From an uncultured Modestobacter sp. (GTDB lineage Bacteria; Actinomycetota; Actinomycetes; Mycobacteriales; Geodermatophilaceae), in the NCBI RefSeq assembly GCF_947486615.1, contig NZ_CANKUD010000003.1:372001-436000 (forward strand): DNA of 64,000 nucleotides. The letters run 5' to 3'. The position numbers and the translations under genes were made by a program. Below the pieces are notes generated by a model, which saw nothing but the letters and a program-made list of their open reading frames with translations, was not told the DNA's origin and made no database searches. Positions 7,399 through 16,081 of this stretch are shown here, in pieces. Numbering within the stretch: position 1 is the first letter of the stretch; the number at the start of each line of letters is the position of its first letter.

Positions 7399-8178
7399 GG
7401 CGAGAGCGCGGCGGCGGTGCAGCACCGGGGCCCGACCCCGCACCGGGCGGGCCCCGCGCGGAGCGGGCCGCAGCGAGGCCAGCGACCAGATGCTGACCCG
7501 GACCAGGGCCTCCCGGATGATCCGGCCGCTCATCTTGCTCTGCCCGAACTCGCGGTCGGCGAAGACGATCGGCACCTCGACGATGCGCGCCCCGCCGGTC
7601 CACAGCTGCCGGGCCACGTCGATCTGGAAGCAGTACCCCTGGGACTGGAGCGCCGAGAGGTCCACCGACTCCAGCGCGCGGCGGCGGAAGACGCGGAAGC
7701 CCCCGGTGGCGTCACCCAGCGGCAGGCCGAGGGCGACCTGCACGTAGCGGTTGGCCCCGCGGCTGAGCAGCTCCCGTCGCCGCGACCAGTCGCGCACGCT
7801 GCCGCCGGGCACCCAGCGGGAGCCCAGCACGGCGTCGGCGGCGCCCAGCCGGTCCAGCAGCCGCGGCAGGTCCTGCGGCCGGTGCGATCCGTCGGCGTCC
7901 ATCTGGGCGATGACGTCGAAGCCCTGGCCGAGGGCCCAGCGGAAGCCCTCGACGTAGGCGGGTCCGAGCCCGGCCTTGCCGGGGCGGTGCAGCACGTGCA
8001 CCCGGGCGTCGTCGGCGGCCATCGCGTCGGCGAGCTCACCGGTGCCGTCGGGGCTGGCGTCGTCGATCACCAGCACGTGCACCGCGGGCGCGGCACGCAG
8101 CACCGCGGCCACCGTCCGGGGCAGGCTGTCCCGCTCCTGGTAGGTCGGGATGCAGACGCACACGCTGGCTGAGGTCAC
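7396..8178 (-). CDS. Polyprenol-phosphate mannose synthase (GT2)
   Basis: 260 aa from GTG 8178. The GT2 core shows 'CIPTYQERDSL', 'VLVIDDASPDGTGELAD', 'QMDADGSHRPQDLPRLL' (DxD-like metal site), 'GSRWVPGGSV' and 'FADREFGQSKMS', the pattern of dolichol/polyprenol-phosphate mannosyltransferases. It moves mannose from GDP-mannose to polyprenyl phosphate on the cytoplasmic face. No transmembrane extension is present, so this is the soluble Ppm type. The track starts at 8310; GTG 8178 puts the catalytic motif at the N-terminus as usual, but ATG 8235 is possible. It is divergent from the lipoprotein-pmt pair. Confidence 0.85.
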   Translation of the reverse strand: MTSASVCVCIPTYQERDSLPRTVAAVLRAAPAVHVLVIDDASPDGTGELADAMAADDARVHVLHRPGKAGLGPAYVEGFRWALGQGFDVIAQMDADGSHRPQDLPRLLDRLGAADAVLGSRWVPGGSVRDWSRRRELLSRGANRYVQVALGLPLGDATGGFRVFRRRALESVDLSALQSQGYCFQIDVARQLWTGGARIVEVPIVFADREFGQSKMSGRIIREALVRVSIWSLASLRPAPRGARPVRGRAPVLHRRRALA

Positions 8179-8324
8179 CTCCGGACACTCCCCCGCGGCC
8201 GCGGGCGCCACACCGGCCGCCCCGATCCCACGCATGACAAAAACGTCATCGAGCCCGTCGTGTAGGCGACAGGAGGACGGACATGCCTGAGGGGACCGCC
8301 AACCCCGCACGTCAGGAGCACCCC

Positions 8325-8606
8325 ATGAACAAGCTCGTCCGCGGCGTCTCTGCCGCCACCTTCTCCGGCCTGCTCATCTTCGGCACCGCTGCCTGCAGCG
8401 GCGAGAACGAGGACGGCGACGGCACGGTGGAGGTCACCGAGACCGAGTCGCTCACCGAGACCGAGGAGCTCGACACCGAGGTCACCGAGACCCTGGAGCC
8501 GACCGAGACCGAGACCGACACCGAGGAAGAGGTCGTCGAGACCGAGACCGAGGTCGACACCGAGACGGAGACCGAGTTCGACGTCGACGTCACCGAGGAC
8601 AACTGA
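8325..8606 (+). CDS. Small Thr/Glu-rich acidic lipoprotein
   Basis: 93 aa, family not recognised. A signal peptide with lipobox ('FSGLLIFGTAACSG') should anchor it outside the membrane. The mature part is nearly all Thr, Glu, Asp and Val in TE/TET repeats ('ETETDTEEEVVETETEVDTE'), probably extended and strongly negative. ATG 8325 has an AGGAG site; in-frame ATG 8283, also with a good site, would give an unusually long n-region. It ends 3 bp before the O-mannosyltransferase gene and is divergent from the mannose-donor synthase, so its many threonines make it a candidate O-mannosylation substrate. That role is inference. Confidence 0.75.
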   Translation: MNKLVRGVSAATFSGLLIFGTAACSGENEDGDGTVEVTETESLTETEELDTEVTETLEPTETETDTEEEVVETETEVDTETETEFDVDVTEDN

Positions 8607-8609
8607 CCG

Positions 8610-10034
8610 GTGGTCCTCGCCGCGCCAGCGGCTGACCGGTCTCCCACGGGCGGCGCCTCCGGGCGCCGCCCGTCGTGGGTCTGGGCCCTGCCCCTGTCCC
8701 TCTTCCTGCTGGCCACCGGCCTGCGGCTGTGGGCGCTGGGCGACCCGACCCGGCTGTACTTCGACGAGAGCTACTACGCCCGGGACGCCTTGGACTACGT
8801 CACCCGTGGGGTCGAGGAGGAACGCCCGGCCCACCCGCCGCTGGGCAAGTGGGTCATCGCGCTGGGCATCCAGGCCTTCGGGTACACCCCGTTCGGCTGG
8901 CGCATCGGCGTCGCACTGGCCGGGTCGCTGTCGGTCCTGCTGACCTACCTCGCCGGACGGCGGCTGCTCCGGCACCCCGCCGCGGCGACGCTCGCCGCCC
9001 TGCTGGTGGCGCTGGACGGGCTGGCGCTGACCAGCAGCCGGATCGCCATGCTGGACGCCGTCCTCGGGTTGTTCGTCGTCCTGGCGGTCTGGCTGGTGCT
9101 CCTCGACCGGGACGCCCGCCGCGCCGACCGCCGGCCCGGCGAGCCGCTGCGCAGCTCGCTGCTCGGTTCGCGGTACCGCTGGCTGGCCGGGCTCGCGCTC
9201 GGCCTGGCCGTGGCGACCAAGTGGTCCGGGCTGCTCGCCGTCACCGCCGCCGGGCTGCTGGTGCTCGGCACCGAGCTGGCCGGCCGGCACGAAGGGCTCG
9301 GCCGGACCGTGCGCCGCGGCCTGGCGGTGACCGCCGGCGGCGTGCTGAGCTTCCTGCTCCTCCCGGCCGTGGTGTACCTGGCCAGCTACACCGGCTGGTT
9401 CGTCAACTACGCCGACAGCCACGCCGGCGCCCGCGCCTGCGGAGCGGGGGAGTGCAGCGCGTCGGTCGGCGAGCGACTGGACACCTGGGTCGACACCCAG
9501 GTCGACCTGGTCGCCTTCCACCAGCGCCTCGAGGCCACCCACCCCTACCGGTCGGACCCGCTGGGCTGGCCCTGGCTGGAGCGCCCGGTGCTGGCCTACC
9601 TGGAGAAGTGCACCACCGCCGAGGACGTCGAGGAGGGCTGCGCCGTCCCGGAGGGGACGCAGGCCCGGATCGTGCTGCTCGGCAGCCCCGCACTGTGGTG
9701 GCCGGCCCTGCTGGCCGCGCCGGTGCTGCTGTGGCGGTCGGTCGTCCGGCGGGACGGCGTGGCGGCCAGCATCGGTGTCACGTTCCTCGCGCTGTGGCTG
9801 CCGTGGCTCGCCGCGGGCAAGCCCGGCTACTTCTTCTACCTGGTGCCGGCGGTGCCCTTCCTCGCGCTGGGGCTGGTGCGCGCCGTGCAGGTCAGCCCCC
9901 GGCCCCGCCTGCTCGGCGGCGTGCTGCTGGTGCTCGCCGTCGCCGCCTGCGTGTTCTTCGCCCCCATCTGGTTCGGCCTCCCGGTGACCTCCGACCACCT
10001 CGACCTGCGGTACTGGCTGCCCTCCTGGCGGTGA
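8610..10034 (+). CDS. pmt: Polyprenol-phosphate-mannose:protein O-mannosyltransferase (GT39)
   Basis: 474 aa, GTG start 3 bp after the lipoprotein stop, so almost certainly co-transcribed. 'LYFDESYYARDALDYV' carries the catalytic Asp-Glu pair of the first extracytoplasmic loop, and 'HPPLGKWVIALG' is the next PMT hallmark. About nine to eleven membrane helices follow ('VLLTYLAGRRLL', 'LVVLAVWLVLL', 'LGLAVATKWSGLLAV'). It uses polyprenyl-phosphate mannose to glycosylate Ser/Thr of proteins as they are exported. The donor synthase is the neighbouring divergent gene. Confidence 0.93.
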   Translation: MVLAAPAADRSPTGGASGRRPSWVWALPLSLFLLATGLRLWALGDPTRLYFDESYYARDALDYVTRGVEEERPAHPPLGKWVIALGIQAFGYTPFGWRIGVALAGSLSVLLTYLAGRRLLRHPAAATLAALLVALDGLALTSSRIAMLDAVLGLFVVLAVWLVLLDRDARRADRRPGEPLRSSLLGSRYRWLAGLALGLAVATKWSGLLAVTAAGLLVLGTELAGRHEGLGRTVRRGLAVTAGGVLSFLLLPAVVYLASYTGWFVNYADSHAGARACGAGECSASVGERLDTWVDTQVDLVAFHQRLEATHPYRSDPLGWPWLERPVLAYLEKCTTAEDVEEGCAVPEGTQARIVLLGSPALWWPALLAAPVLLWRSVVRRDGVAASIGVTFLALWLPWLAAGKPGYFFYLVPAVPFLALGLVRAVQVSPRPRLLGGVLLVLAVAACVFFAPIWFGLPVTSDHLDLRYWLPSWR

Positions 10035-10114
10035 CCCGCACCCGGTCCTGGCGGTGACCCGCATCGCTCCCTGCGACTCGTTTGTCGATCTCGGGGGTCG
10101 GGCAGACGGCGTCG

Positions 10115-11827
10115 GTGACTGCGACCGTCCAGCGCCCCGCCGACCCGAAGACGACGGCCGGGGGCTCCGCCTCGGTCCGCACCCGACGCATCCGGGAGGC
10201 CGCCCGGGACGTGCTGGGCTACGCGGACCTCCGCCCCGGCCAGGAGGAGGCGATGAAGGCGGTCGCTGCCGGCCGGGACACCCTGGCCGTGCTGCCCTCC
10301 GGTGCCGGCAAGTCGGCGGTCTACACGGTGGCCGGCCTGCTGCTCGACGGGCCGGTGCTGATCGTCTCCCCGCTGGTCGCACTGCAGCGCGACCAGGTGC
10401 AGCGCCTGGAGGAGCTGGGCGAGGACGCGGTGGGCCGCGCCGCGGTGCTGAACTCCGGCCTCTCCGTGCTCGAGCACCAGGCCGTGCTGGACGGCATGCG
10501 TGACGGAACGGTCCGCTACTGCCTCCTGGCGCCCGAGCAGCTGGCCAAGCCGGAGGTGGTCGAGGCGATCCGCACCTCGGCGCCGGCGCTGTTCGTGGTC
10601 GACGAGGCGCACTGTGTCTCCGCCTGGGGCCACGACTTCCGCCCCGACTACCTGCGGCTGGGCGCGGTGGTGCAGCAGCTGGGCCACCCGACCGTGCTGG
10701 CGCTGACCGCGACGGCGGCGCCCCCGGTGCGCGCGGAGATCGTCGAGCGGCTGGAGATGACCGACCCGGCGGTCGTGGTGGCCGGCTTCGACCGGCCGGA
10801 GATCCGGCTGGAGGTCGAGCAGCACGCCGACGCGCACGGCAAGCACACCGCCGTCCTGGACCGGGTGACCGCGCTCGCCGAGCAGGGCACCGGGATCCTC
10901 TACAGCGCCACCCGCAGGAGCACCGAGGAGCTCGCCGAGGCGCTGACCGGGCGCGGGCTGCGCGCCCGGGCCTACCACGCGGGGTTGAAGAAGACCGACC
11001 GTGACGAGGTGCAGCGGGCGTTCATGGCCGACGAGCTGGACGTCGTCGTCGCCACCACCGCCTTCGGCATGGGCATCGACAAGCCCGAGACCCGGTTCGT
11101 GGTGCACGCCGAACCGGCCGACTCGGTGGACAGCTACTACCAGGAGATCGGCCGGGCCGGCCGGGACGGCGAGCCGGCCATCGCGGTGCTGGTGTACCGC
11201 CAGGAGGACCTGGGCCTGCGGAGGTTCTTCGCCGCGGGCGCCCCGGCCGAGGAGGAGCTGCAGCAGGTCGCCGGACTGGTGCAGGCCGGTGCCGCGTCCG
11301 GGATGGACGGCGTCGAGGTGAAGGACCTGCGCGAGGAGACCGGCCGCGCCGCGACCCCGCTGGTGCGCGACCTGAACCTGCTGGAACAGGCCGGTGCGGT
11401 GGTGCTGGACGACGAGGGCGCGGCGGCCCCTGCCCCGGACGCGCCCGCCCCCGGCGAGGCCGCCGCCGCGGCCCGGGAGCTGGCCCAGCACCACGCCCGG
11501 GTCGACGAGAGCCGGATCGAGATGATGCGCGGCTACGCCGAGACCACCGGCTGCCGGCGGCAGTTCCTGCTCGGCTACTTCGGCGAGCAGCTCGACGAGC
11601 CCTGCGGCAACTGCGACAACTGCAGCGCCGGGCTGTCGCGGGAGCAGCACACCGCCGATGCCGACCACCCGTTCCCGGTGGACGCCGCGGTGACCCACAC
11701 CGAGTGGGGACCGGGCGTCGTGATGCGCCACGAGGACGACCGGGTGGTCGTGCTGTTCGAGGAGGTCGGTTACAAGACCCTCGCCCTGCAGGCGGTGCTG
11801 GACCAGCAGCTGCTCACCCGGCGTTGA
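10115..11827 (+). CDS. RecQ-family ATP-dependent DNA helicase
   Basis: 570 aa from GTG 10115; the track start (TTG 10082) adds 11 residues and neither has a clear ribosome site. Superfamily 2 motifs are complete: Walker A 'PSGAGKS', motif II 'DEAHCVSAWGHDFRPDYL', motif III 'ALTATAAPP', motif VI 'QEIGRAGRDGEP'. A four-cysteine zinc site follows ('CRRQFLLGYFGEQLDEPCGNCDNC'). There is no HRDC domain; the last 60 residues are a small beta-rich tail ('VTHTEWGPGVVMRHEDDRVV') seen in short actinobacterial RecQ-like helicases. A role in repair or recombination is inferred from the family. Confidence 0.9.
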   Translation: MTATVQRPADPKTTAGGSASVRTRRIREAARDVLGYADLRPGQEEAMKAVAAGRDTLAVLPSGAGKSAVYTVAGLLLDGPVLIVSPLVALQRDQVQRLEELGEDAVGRAAVLNSGLSVLEHQAVLDGMRDGTVRYCLLAPEQLAKPEVVEAIRTSAPALFVVDEAHCVSAWGHDFRPDYLRLGAVVQQLGHPTVLALTATAAPPVRAEIVERLEMTDPAVVVAGFDRPEIRLEVEQHADAHGKHTAVLDRVTALAEQGTGILYSATRRSTEELAEALTGRGLRARAYHAGLKKTDRDEVQRAFMADELDVVVATTAFGMGIDKPETRFVVHAEPADSVDSYYQEIGRAGRDGEPAIAVLVYRQEDLGLRRFFAAGAPAEEELQQVAGLVQAGAASGMDGVEVKDLREETGRAATPLVRDLNLLEQAGAVVLDDEGAAAPAPDAPAPGEAAAAARELAQHHARVDESRIEMMRGYAETTGCRRQFLLGYFGEQLDEPCGNCDNCSAGLSREQHTADADHPFPVDAAVTHTEWGPGVVMRHEDDRVVVLFEEVGYKTLALQAVLDQQLLTRR

Positions 11828-11868
11828 GGGAGCGAGCGCCGGCAACTCCGTTTGGGTGAGCAACCAAC

Positions 11869-11874
11869 TACGTT
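11869..11874 (+). promoter_or_regulatory. Possible -10 box for the GGDEF-EAL gene
   Basis: TACGTT lies 37 bp before ATG 11912, which would leave a short 5' leader holding 'AGGGTGG'. The -35 region is not clear. Confidence 0.3.
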
Positions 11875-11911
11875 GCGTGCGGTCAACCATCTCGCCGGGC
11901 AGGGTGGCCGT

Positions 11912-14179
11912 ATGACCTCCGCCGTCGCCGTCCGCTGGCTGCCCGGTGCCGCCCGCACCGCGGCCCCCGCTCTGCTGGTGGCCGCGCTGGCGCTGACCGC
12001 GACCGTCGCGGCCGGCCGGTCGGCGGACCTCCCCGGCGTCCTGGTGGCCGTGCTGCTGGTGGCCGCGGCCGGCCGGCTGGTCCGCTCGCGCACCGGTGCG
12101 GGGATGCCCGAGCGCGAGGTGTGGGGCCGGCTGACGCTCTCCGGCCTGGTGCTCGGCACCGGCGTGGCGGCCACGGTCGTCTGGTCGGCGGTCCCGGGGG
12201 CACCGGCGATCGGCGGGCTGCCGATCGCACTGGCGGTCGTCGCGACGTTCCCCGCGGTGTACGGCGGGCTGCTGCGGTGGAACCGGTTCTCCACCAGCCT
12301 GGCCGACCCGAACGACGTGCTCAACGGCGTCTCCGCCGTCCTGGTCGTCGTGGCCATCGGCAACGTGGTCGTCGACCACCTCGACGGGCCGCTGGCCGCG
12401 CTGCCCGACTGGCGGCTGCAGCCGCTGCTGGGGGCGGCCGGGGCGACGATCGTGTACCTCGGCACCACCTGGGTAATGACGGTGATCGCCGAGCTGCGCA
12501 CCGACACCCGGATCTGGCTGGTCGCCGCGGCGCTCACCTGCCTCTTCTCCGCCGCGCTGGTCGGCCTGGTCACCGCCGACCGGTCGCCGGGCACCGCCGT
12601 CGCGCTGGGCTGCGCCGCGCTGGGCCTGCTCGCGGTCGCCGCGGCACTGGCGCCGCGCCGGTCCACCCCGCAGCCGGCCGACCCGGTCGACTCCACGGTC
12701 GGGGCCTTCGTCGTCATCACCATCGCCACGCTGACCCTCGTCGTCGCAGCCACCACCGCGCCGTCCTGGGCGTCCGCCGGCTGCGCGGGCCTGGCCGCGA
12801 TCGGGTCGAGCCTGCGGCTGCTGGTCAACGTCCGTGACCTCGCCGAGCTGGCGGTGAGCCGGCGCGAGGCGCTGACCGACGACCTGACCGCCCTGCCCAA
12901 CCGGCGGGCGGTGCTGCGCACCGTCGAGCGGCTCTGCACGGCCGGGACGCCCTTCGTGCTCGGCCTGGTCGACCTGGACAAGTTCAAGGAGGTCAACGAC
13001 GGCCTCGGGCACGCGGCCGGGGACGACCTGCTCCGGATGATCGCGCGCCGGCTGGAGGCGTCCGCGGGCCCGGGCACCGTGGTCGGCCGGCTGGGCGGGG
13101 ACGAGTTCGCCGTGGTCGCGCCGGTCACCGGGTCGCTGCGCACCGACGACCCGGCCGCCCGCCTGGGCAGCGAGCTGCTCGACCAGTTCGCCGCGCCCTT
13201 CGAGGTCGCCGGGCTCGTGCTGCACAGCGGCCCCAGCATCGGGCTGAGCACCCACGAGTGCGACGAGCACGACCCGGGCGCCTGCGCGACCCGGCTCCTC
13301 CGGCGGGCCGACGCCGCGCTGTACGACGCGAAGAGGGCCGGCTCCACCGCACTGGCCTGGGACCCGGCCCGGCACGTCGACACCAGCGGCCGGCTGACCC
13401 TGGTGGAGGAGCTGCGCACCGGGATCGCCCGGGGCGAGCTGGTGCTGCACCACCAGCCCCAGGTGTCGGTGGCCACCGGCCGCACCGTGGGCGTGGAGTC
13501 CCTGGTGCGCTGGCAGCACCCGACCCGGGGACTGCTGCCGCCGGCGGACTTCCTGCCGCTGGCCGAGGTGCACGGCCTGATGGGCCAGCTGACCGAGGCC
13601 GTGCTCGCCCAGGCCGTCGCCCAGGCCGCCGCCTGGCACCGGGACGGGCTGGCGCTGCGCACCTCGGTCAACCTCTCGGTCAGCAACCTGCTCGACGCGT
13701 CGCTGCCGCGACGGGTCGCCGGCCTGCTGGCCACCCACGGGCTGCCCGCCGGAGCGCTTGTGCTCGAGGTGACCGAGACGGTGCTGATGAGCGACTCGGA
13801 CGCGAGCCTCGCCGTGCTCACTGCGCTGGCCGACCTGGGTGTGGCGGTCAGCATCGACGACTTCGGCACCGGGTACGCGTCGCTGAGCTACCTGCGGGAG
13901 CTGCCGGTCAGCGAGCTCAAGCTCGACCGGTCGTTCACCGCCGACCTGCTCACCGACGCCCGCACCGAGGCGATCGTGGCCAGCACGATCGAGCTGGCCC
14001 ACCGGCTGGGCCTGCGGGTCGTCGCCGAGGGCGTGGAGCAGCAGGCCACCCTCACCCGGCTGCGCGCGCTCGGCTGCGACGAGTCGCAGGGGTACCTGCA
14101 CTCCCGGCCGGTGCCGGCCGAGGAGCTCGTCGCGACGCTGGTCCCCGGCCCGCAGGCCGGTCTGTTGCAGCCCGCCTGA
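11912..14179 (+). CDS. Membrane GGDEF-EAL cyclic-di-GMP enzyme
   Basis: 755 aa. Roughly residues 1-310 hold about ten membrane helices of no recognised sensor type. The GGDEF domain follows ('DKFKEVNDGLGHAAGDDLL', 'VVGRLGGDEFAVV') with an intact active site but no RxxD inhibitory site just before it, so product inhibition may be absent. The EAL domain has 'VESLVRWQHPTRGLLPP' (Glu kept, Ala replaced by Ser), 'DDFGTGYASLSYL' and 'AEGVEQQATL', so it looks catalytically competent. It could make and break c-di-GMP at the membrane. The track start (11852) is upstream; ATG 11912 follows AGGGTGG and leads straight into the first helix. Confidence 0.93.
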   Translation: MTSAVAVRWLPGAARTAAPALLVAALALTATVAAGRSADLPGVLVAVLLVAAAGRLVRSRTGAGMPEREVWGRLTLSGLVLGTGVAATVVWSAVPGAPAIGGLPIALAVVATFPAVYGGLLRWNRFSTSLADPNDVLNGVSAVLVVVAIGNVVVDHLDGPLAALPDWRLQPLLGAAGATIVYLGTTWVMTVIAELRTDTRIWLVAAALTCLFSAALVGLVTADRSPGTAVALGCAALGLLAVAAALAPRRSTPQPADPVDSTVGAFVVITIATLTLVVAATTAPSWASAGCAGLAAIGSSLRLLVNVRDLAELAVSRREALTDDLTALPNRRAVLRTVERLCTAGTPFVLGLVDLDKFKEVNDGLGHAAGDDLLRMIARRLEASAGPGTVVGRLGGDEFAVVAPVTGSLRTDDPAARLGSELLDQFAAPFEVAGLVLHSGPSIGLSTHECDEHDPGACATRLLRRADAALYDAKRAGSTALAWDPARHVDTSGRLTLVEELRTGIARGELVLHHQPQVSVATGRTVGVESLVRWQHPTRGLLPPADFLPLAEVHGLMGQLTEAVLAQAVAQAAAWHRDGLALRTSVNLSVSNLLDASLPRRVAGLLATHGLPAGALVLEVTETVLMSDSDASLAVLTALADLGVAVSIDDFGTGYASLSYLRELPVSELKLDRSFTADLLTDARTEAIVASTIELAHRLGLRVVAEGVEQQATLTRLRALGCDESQGYLHSRPVPAEELVATLVPGPQAGLLQPA

Positions 14180-14297
14180 GCCGGGGCCGGTCGCGCGGAC
14201 GGGTGATCCCGGCCGCTCGCCGTGCGCTGCCACGCGCTGCACCTGATCATCGACCGTGGACCGGGCCGCTGGGAGCCCGGCCGGGAGGAGTGCGCAC

Positions 14298-15959
14298 GTG
14301 AAGGTCCTGGGCATCAACGCGATCTACCACGACCCGGCGGCGGCGCTGGTCGTCGACGGCGAGGTCGTGGCCGCGGCGGAGGAGGAGCGCTTCAGCCGGC
14401 GCAAGCACGGCAAGCGGCCCCTGCCCTGGAGCGCCTGGGAGCTGCCCGAGCTGGCCGCGGCCTGGTGCCTGCGGCAGGCCGGCATCCGGCCCGAGGAGCT
14501 GGACGCGGTCGCCTACTCCTTCGACCCGGCGCTGATGGGCACCCCGGAGGAGTCCGGGCTGTTCGACGACGGCGACGTGATGCGCAAGAAGTACGCCGAG
14601 ATGGCCCCGGACTTCCTGGCCCACGCCCTGCCCGGGCTCGACCCGGCCAAGGTCCGCTTCGTCCAGCACCACGTCGCGCACGCGGCCTCGGCCGGCCTCG
14701 CCGCGCCCGGGGGCGCGGGACAGCGGGACAACGCGGTGCTGGTGCTCGACGGCCGCGGCGAGGCGCACAGCCACCTGGCCGGCCGCTACGTCGACGGGCA
14801 GCTGGAGGTGCTCGCCGGCCAGGCGCTGCCGCACTCCCTCGGGCTGATGTACGAGGACCTCACCGACCACCTGGGCTTCCTGCGCAGCTCCGACGAGTTC
14901 AAGGTCATGGCGATGGCCAGCTACGGCAAGCCGCGGTTCGTCGGCGACCTGACCGAGCTGATCCGGGCCACCGACGACGGCGGCTTCCGCACCGAGCAGA
15001 TCGACTACACCGAGTTCGCCCCGCGGCTGGGCAAGGGCGACGCCTGGACCTCCGACCACGCCGACCTGGCCGCCAGCGTCCAGCAGCGCCTGGAGGAGGT
15101 GCTGGTCGACCTGGCCCGCTGGGTGCACGAGCAGACCGGCGAGAAGACCCTCACCCTGGCCGGCGGCACCGCGCTCAACTGCGTGGCCAACACCCGCATC
15201 CTGGCCGAGAGCCCGTTCGACCAGGTCTGGGTGCAGCCGGCCGCCGGCGACGCCGGGACGGCGCTGGGCGCCGCCCTGCACGTGGCCCGCGAGCTCGGCG
15301 AGGAGACCCAGCCGATGCCCGGCGCGGCGCTCGGCCGGGGCTGGAGCGACGACGAGATCGAGCAGGTGCTGGTCACCGCGGCGATCGACTACGAGCGCCC
15401 GGACGACGTCGCCGAGGCGGTCGCCGAGGTGCTGGCCGACAACGGCATCGTCGCCTGGTTCCAGGGCCGCAGCGAGTACGGCCCGCGCGCGCTCGGCCAC
15501 CGCTCGCTGATGGCCCACCCCGGCTTCGAGGCCAACCTCGAGCGGATGAACGACGTCAAGGGCCGCGAGCAGTTCCGCCCGGTGGCCCCGATGGTGCTGC
15601 TGGAGAAGGCCCCGGAGATCTTCAGCCGCGGCCCGATCCCCTCGCCGTACATGCTCTTCGTGCACGACGTGGCGCAGGAGTGGCGCGACCGGATCCCCAC
15701 GGTCACCCACGTCGACGGGACGGCGCGGATCCAGACCATCGACCCGGAGGTCTCCCCGCTGGTGCACCGGATGATCTCGGCGTTCGAGCGGCGCACCGGG
15801 CTGCCGGTCGTGGTGAACACCAGCCTGAACACCGCCGGCCGGCCGATGGTCGACGACCCCCGCGACGCGCTGGAGTGCTTCGGCTCGGCGCCGGTCGACC
15901 TGCTGGCGATCGGCCCGTTCGTCGTCCGCCGGCCGAAGGCGACCCCCCGCCCGGCCTGA
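14298..15959 (+). CDS. NodU/TobZ-type O-carbamoyltransferase
   Basis: 553 aa from GTG 14298, preceded by GGGAGGAG at ideal spacing; the track start (14256) is 14 codons upstream. The N-terminal part resembles the Kae1/HypF fold ('GINAIYHDPAAALVVDGEVV', 'FVQHHVAHAASA', 'LTLAGGTALNCVANTRI'); the C-terminal part has the signature 'EYGPRALGHRSLMAHP' and 'VVNTSLNTAGRPM'. Such enzymes use carbamoyl phosphate and ATP to carbamoylate hydroxyls of sugars or antibiotics. No biosynthetic cluster or glycosyltransferase lies nearby, so the acceptor is unknown. A strong hairpin terminator follows. Confidence 0.88.
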   Translation: MKVLGINAIYHDPAAALVVDGEVVAAAEEERFSRRKHGKRPLPWSAWELPELAAAWCLRQAGIRPEELDAVAYSFDPALMGTPEESGLFDDGDVMRKKYAEMAPDFLAHALPGLDPAKVRFVQHHVAHAASAGLAAPGGAGQRDNAVLVLDGRGEAHSHLAGRYVDGQLEVLAGQALPHSLGLMYEDLTDHLGFLRSSDEFKVMAMASYGKPRFVGDLTELIRATDDGGFRTEQIDYTEFAPRLGKGDAWTSDHADLAASVQQRLEEVLVDLARWVHEQTGEKTLTLAGGTALNCVANTRILAESPFDQVWVQPAAGDAGTALGAALHVARELGEETQPMPGAALGRGWSDDEIEQVLVTAAIDYERPDDVAEAVAEVLADNGIVAWFQGRSEYGPRALGHRSLMAHPGFEANLERMNDVKGREQFRPVAPMVLLEKAPEIFSRGPIPSPYMLFVHDVAQEWRDRIPTVTHVDGTARIQTIDPEVSPLVHRMISAFERRTGLPVVVNTSLNTAGRPMVDDPRDALECFGSAPVDLLAIGPFVVRRPKATPRPA

Positions 15960-15974
15960 GGTTGCGAGTTGATG

Positions 15975-16008
15975 ACGACCGTCACCCGTTCGGGTGGCGG
16001 TCGTTTTC
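15975..16008 (+). terminator. Rho-independent terminator after the carbamoyltransferase
   Basis: ACGACCGTCACCC / GGGTGGCGGTCGT forms a 13-bp stem (one U-G pair) closed by a GTTC loop, followed by TTTTC. A textbook intrinsic terminator for the rightward gene. Confidence 0.85.
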
Positions 16009-16081
16009 GCACCGCCTGCCTGGGAACTCCCTGAGCGGCCTGCTGAGACCTGGCGGGCCCGCACGGAACGGGAGGACCACC

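Noticed and set aside
8325-8606. Thr/Glu codon repeats as a possible microsatellite or CRISPR-like array
   Set aside because: Irregular repeat units within a good signal-peptide ORF; not a spaced repeat array.
8175-10382. 735-aa minus-strand ORF
   Set aside because: Antisense to the lipoprotein and pmt genes; no recognisable fold.
9836-14317. 1493-aa minus-strand ORF
   Set aside because: Antisense shadow of pmt, the RecQ-type helicase and the GGDEF-EAL gene; low-complexity Gln/His/Arg/Gly sequence with no domain, a product of high third-position GC.
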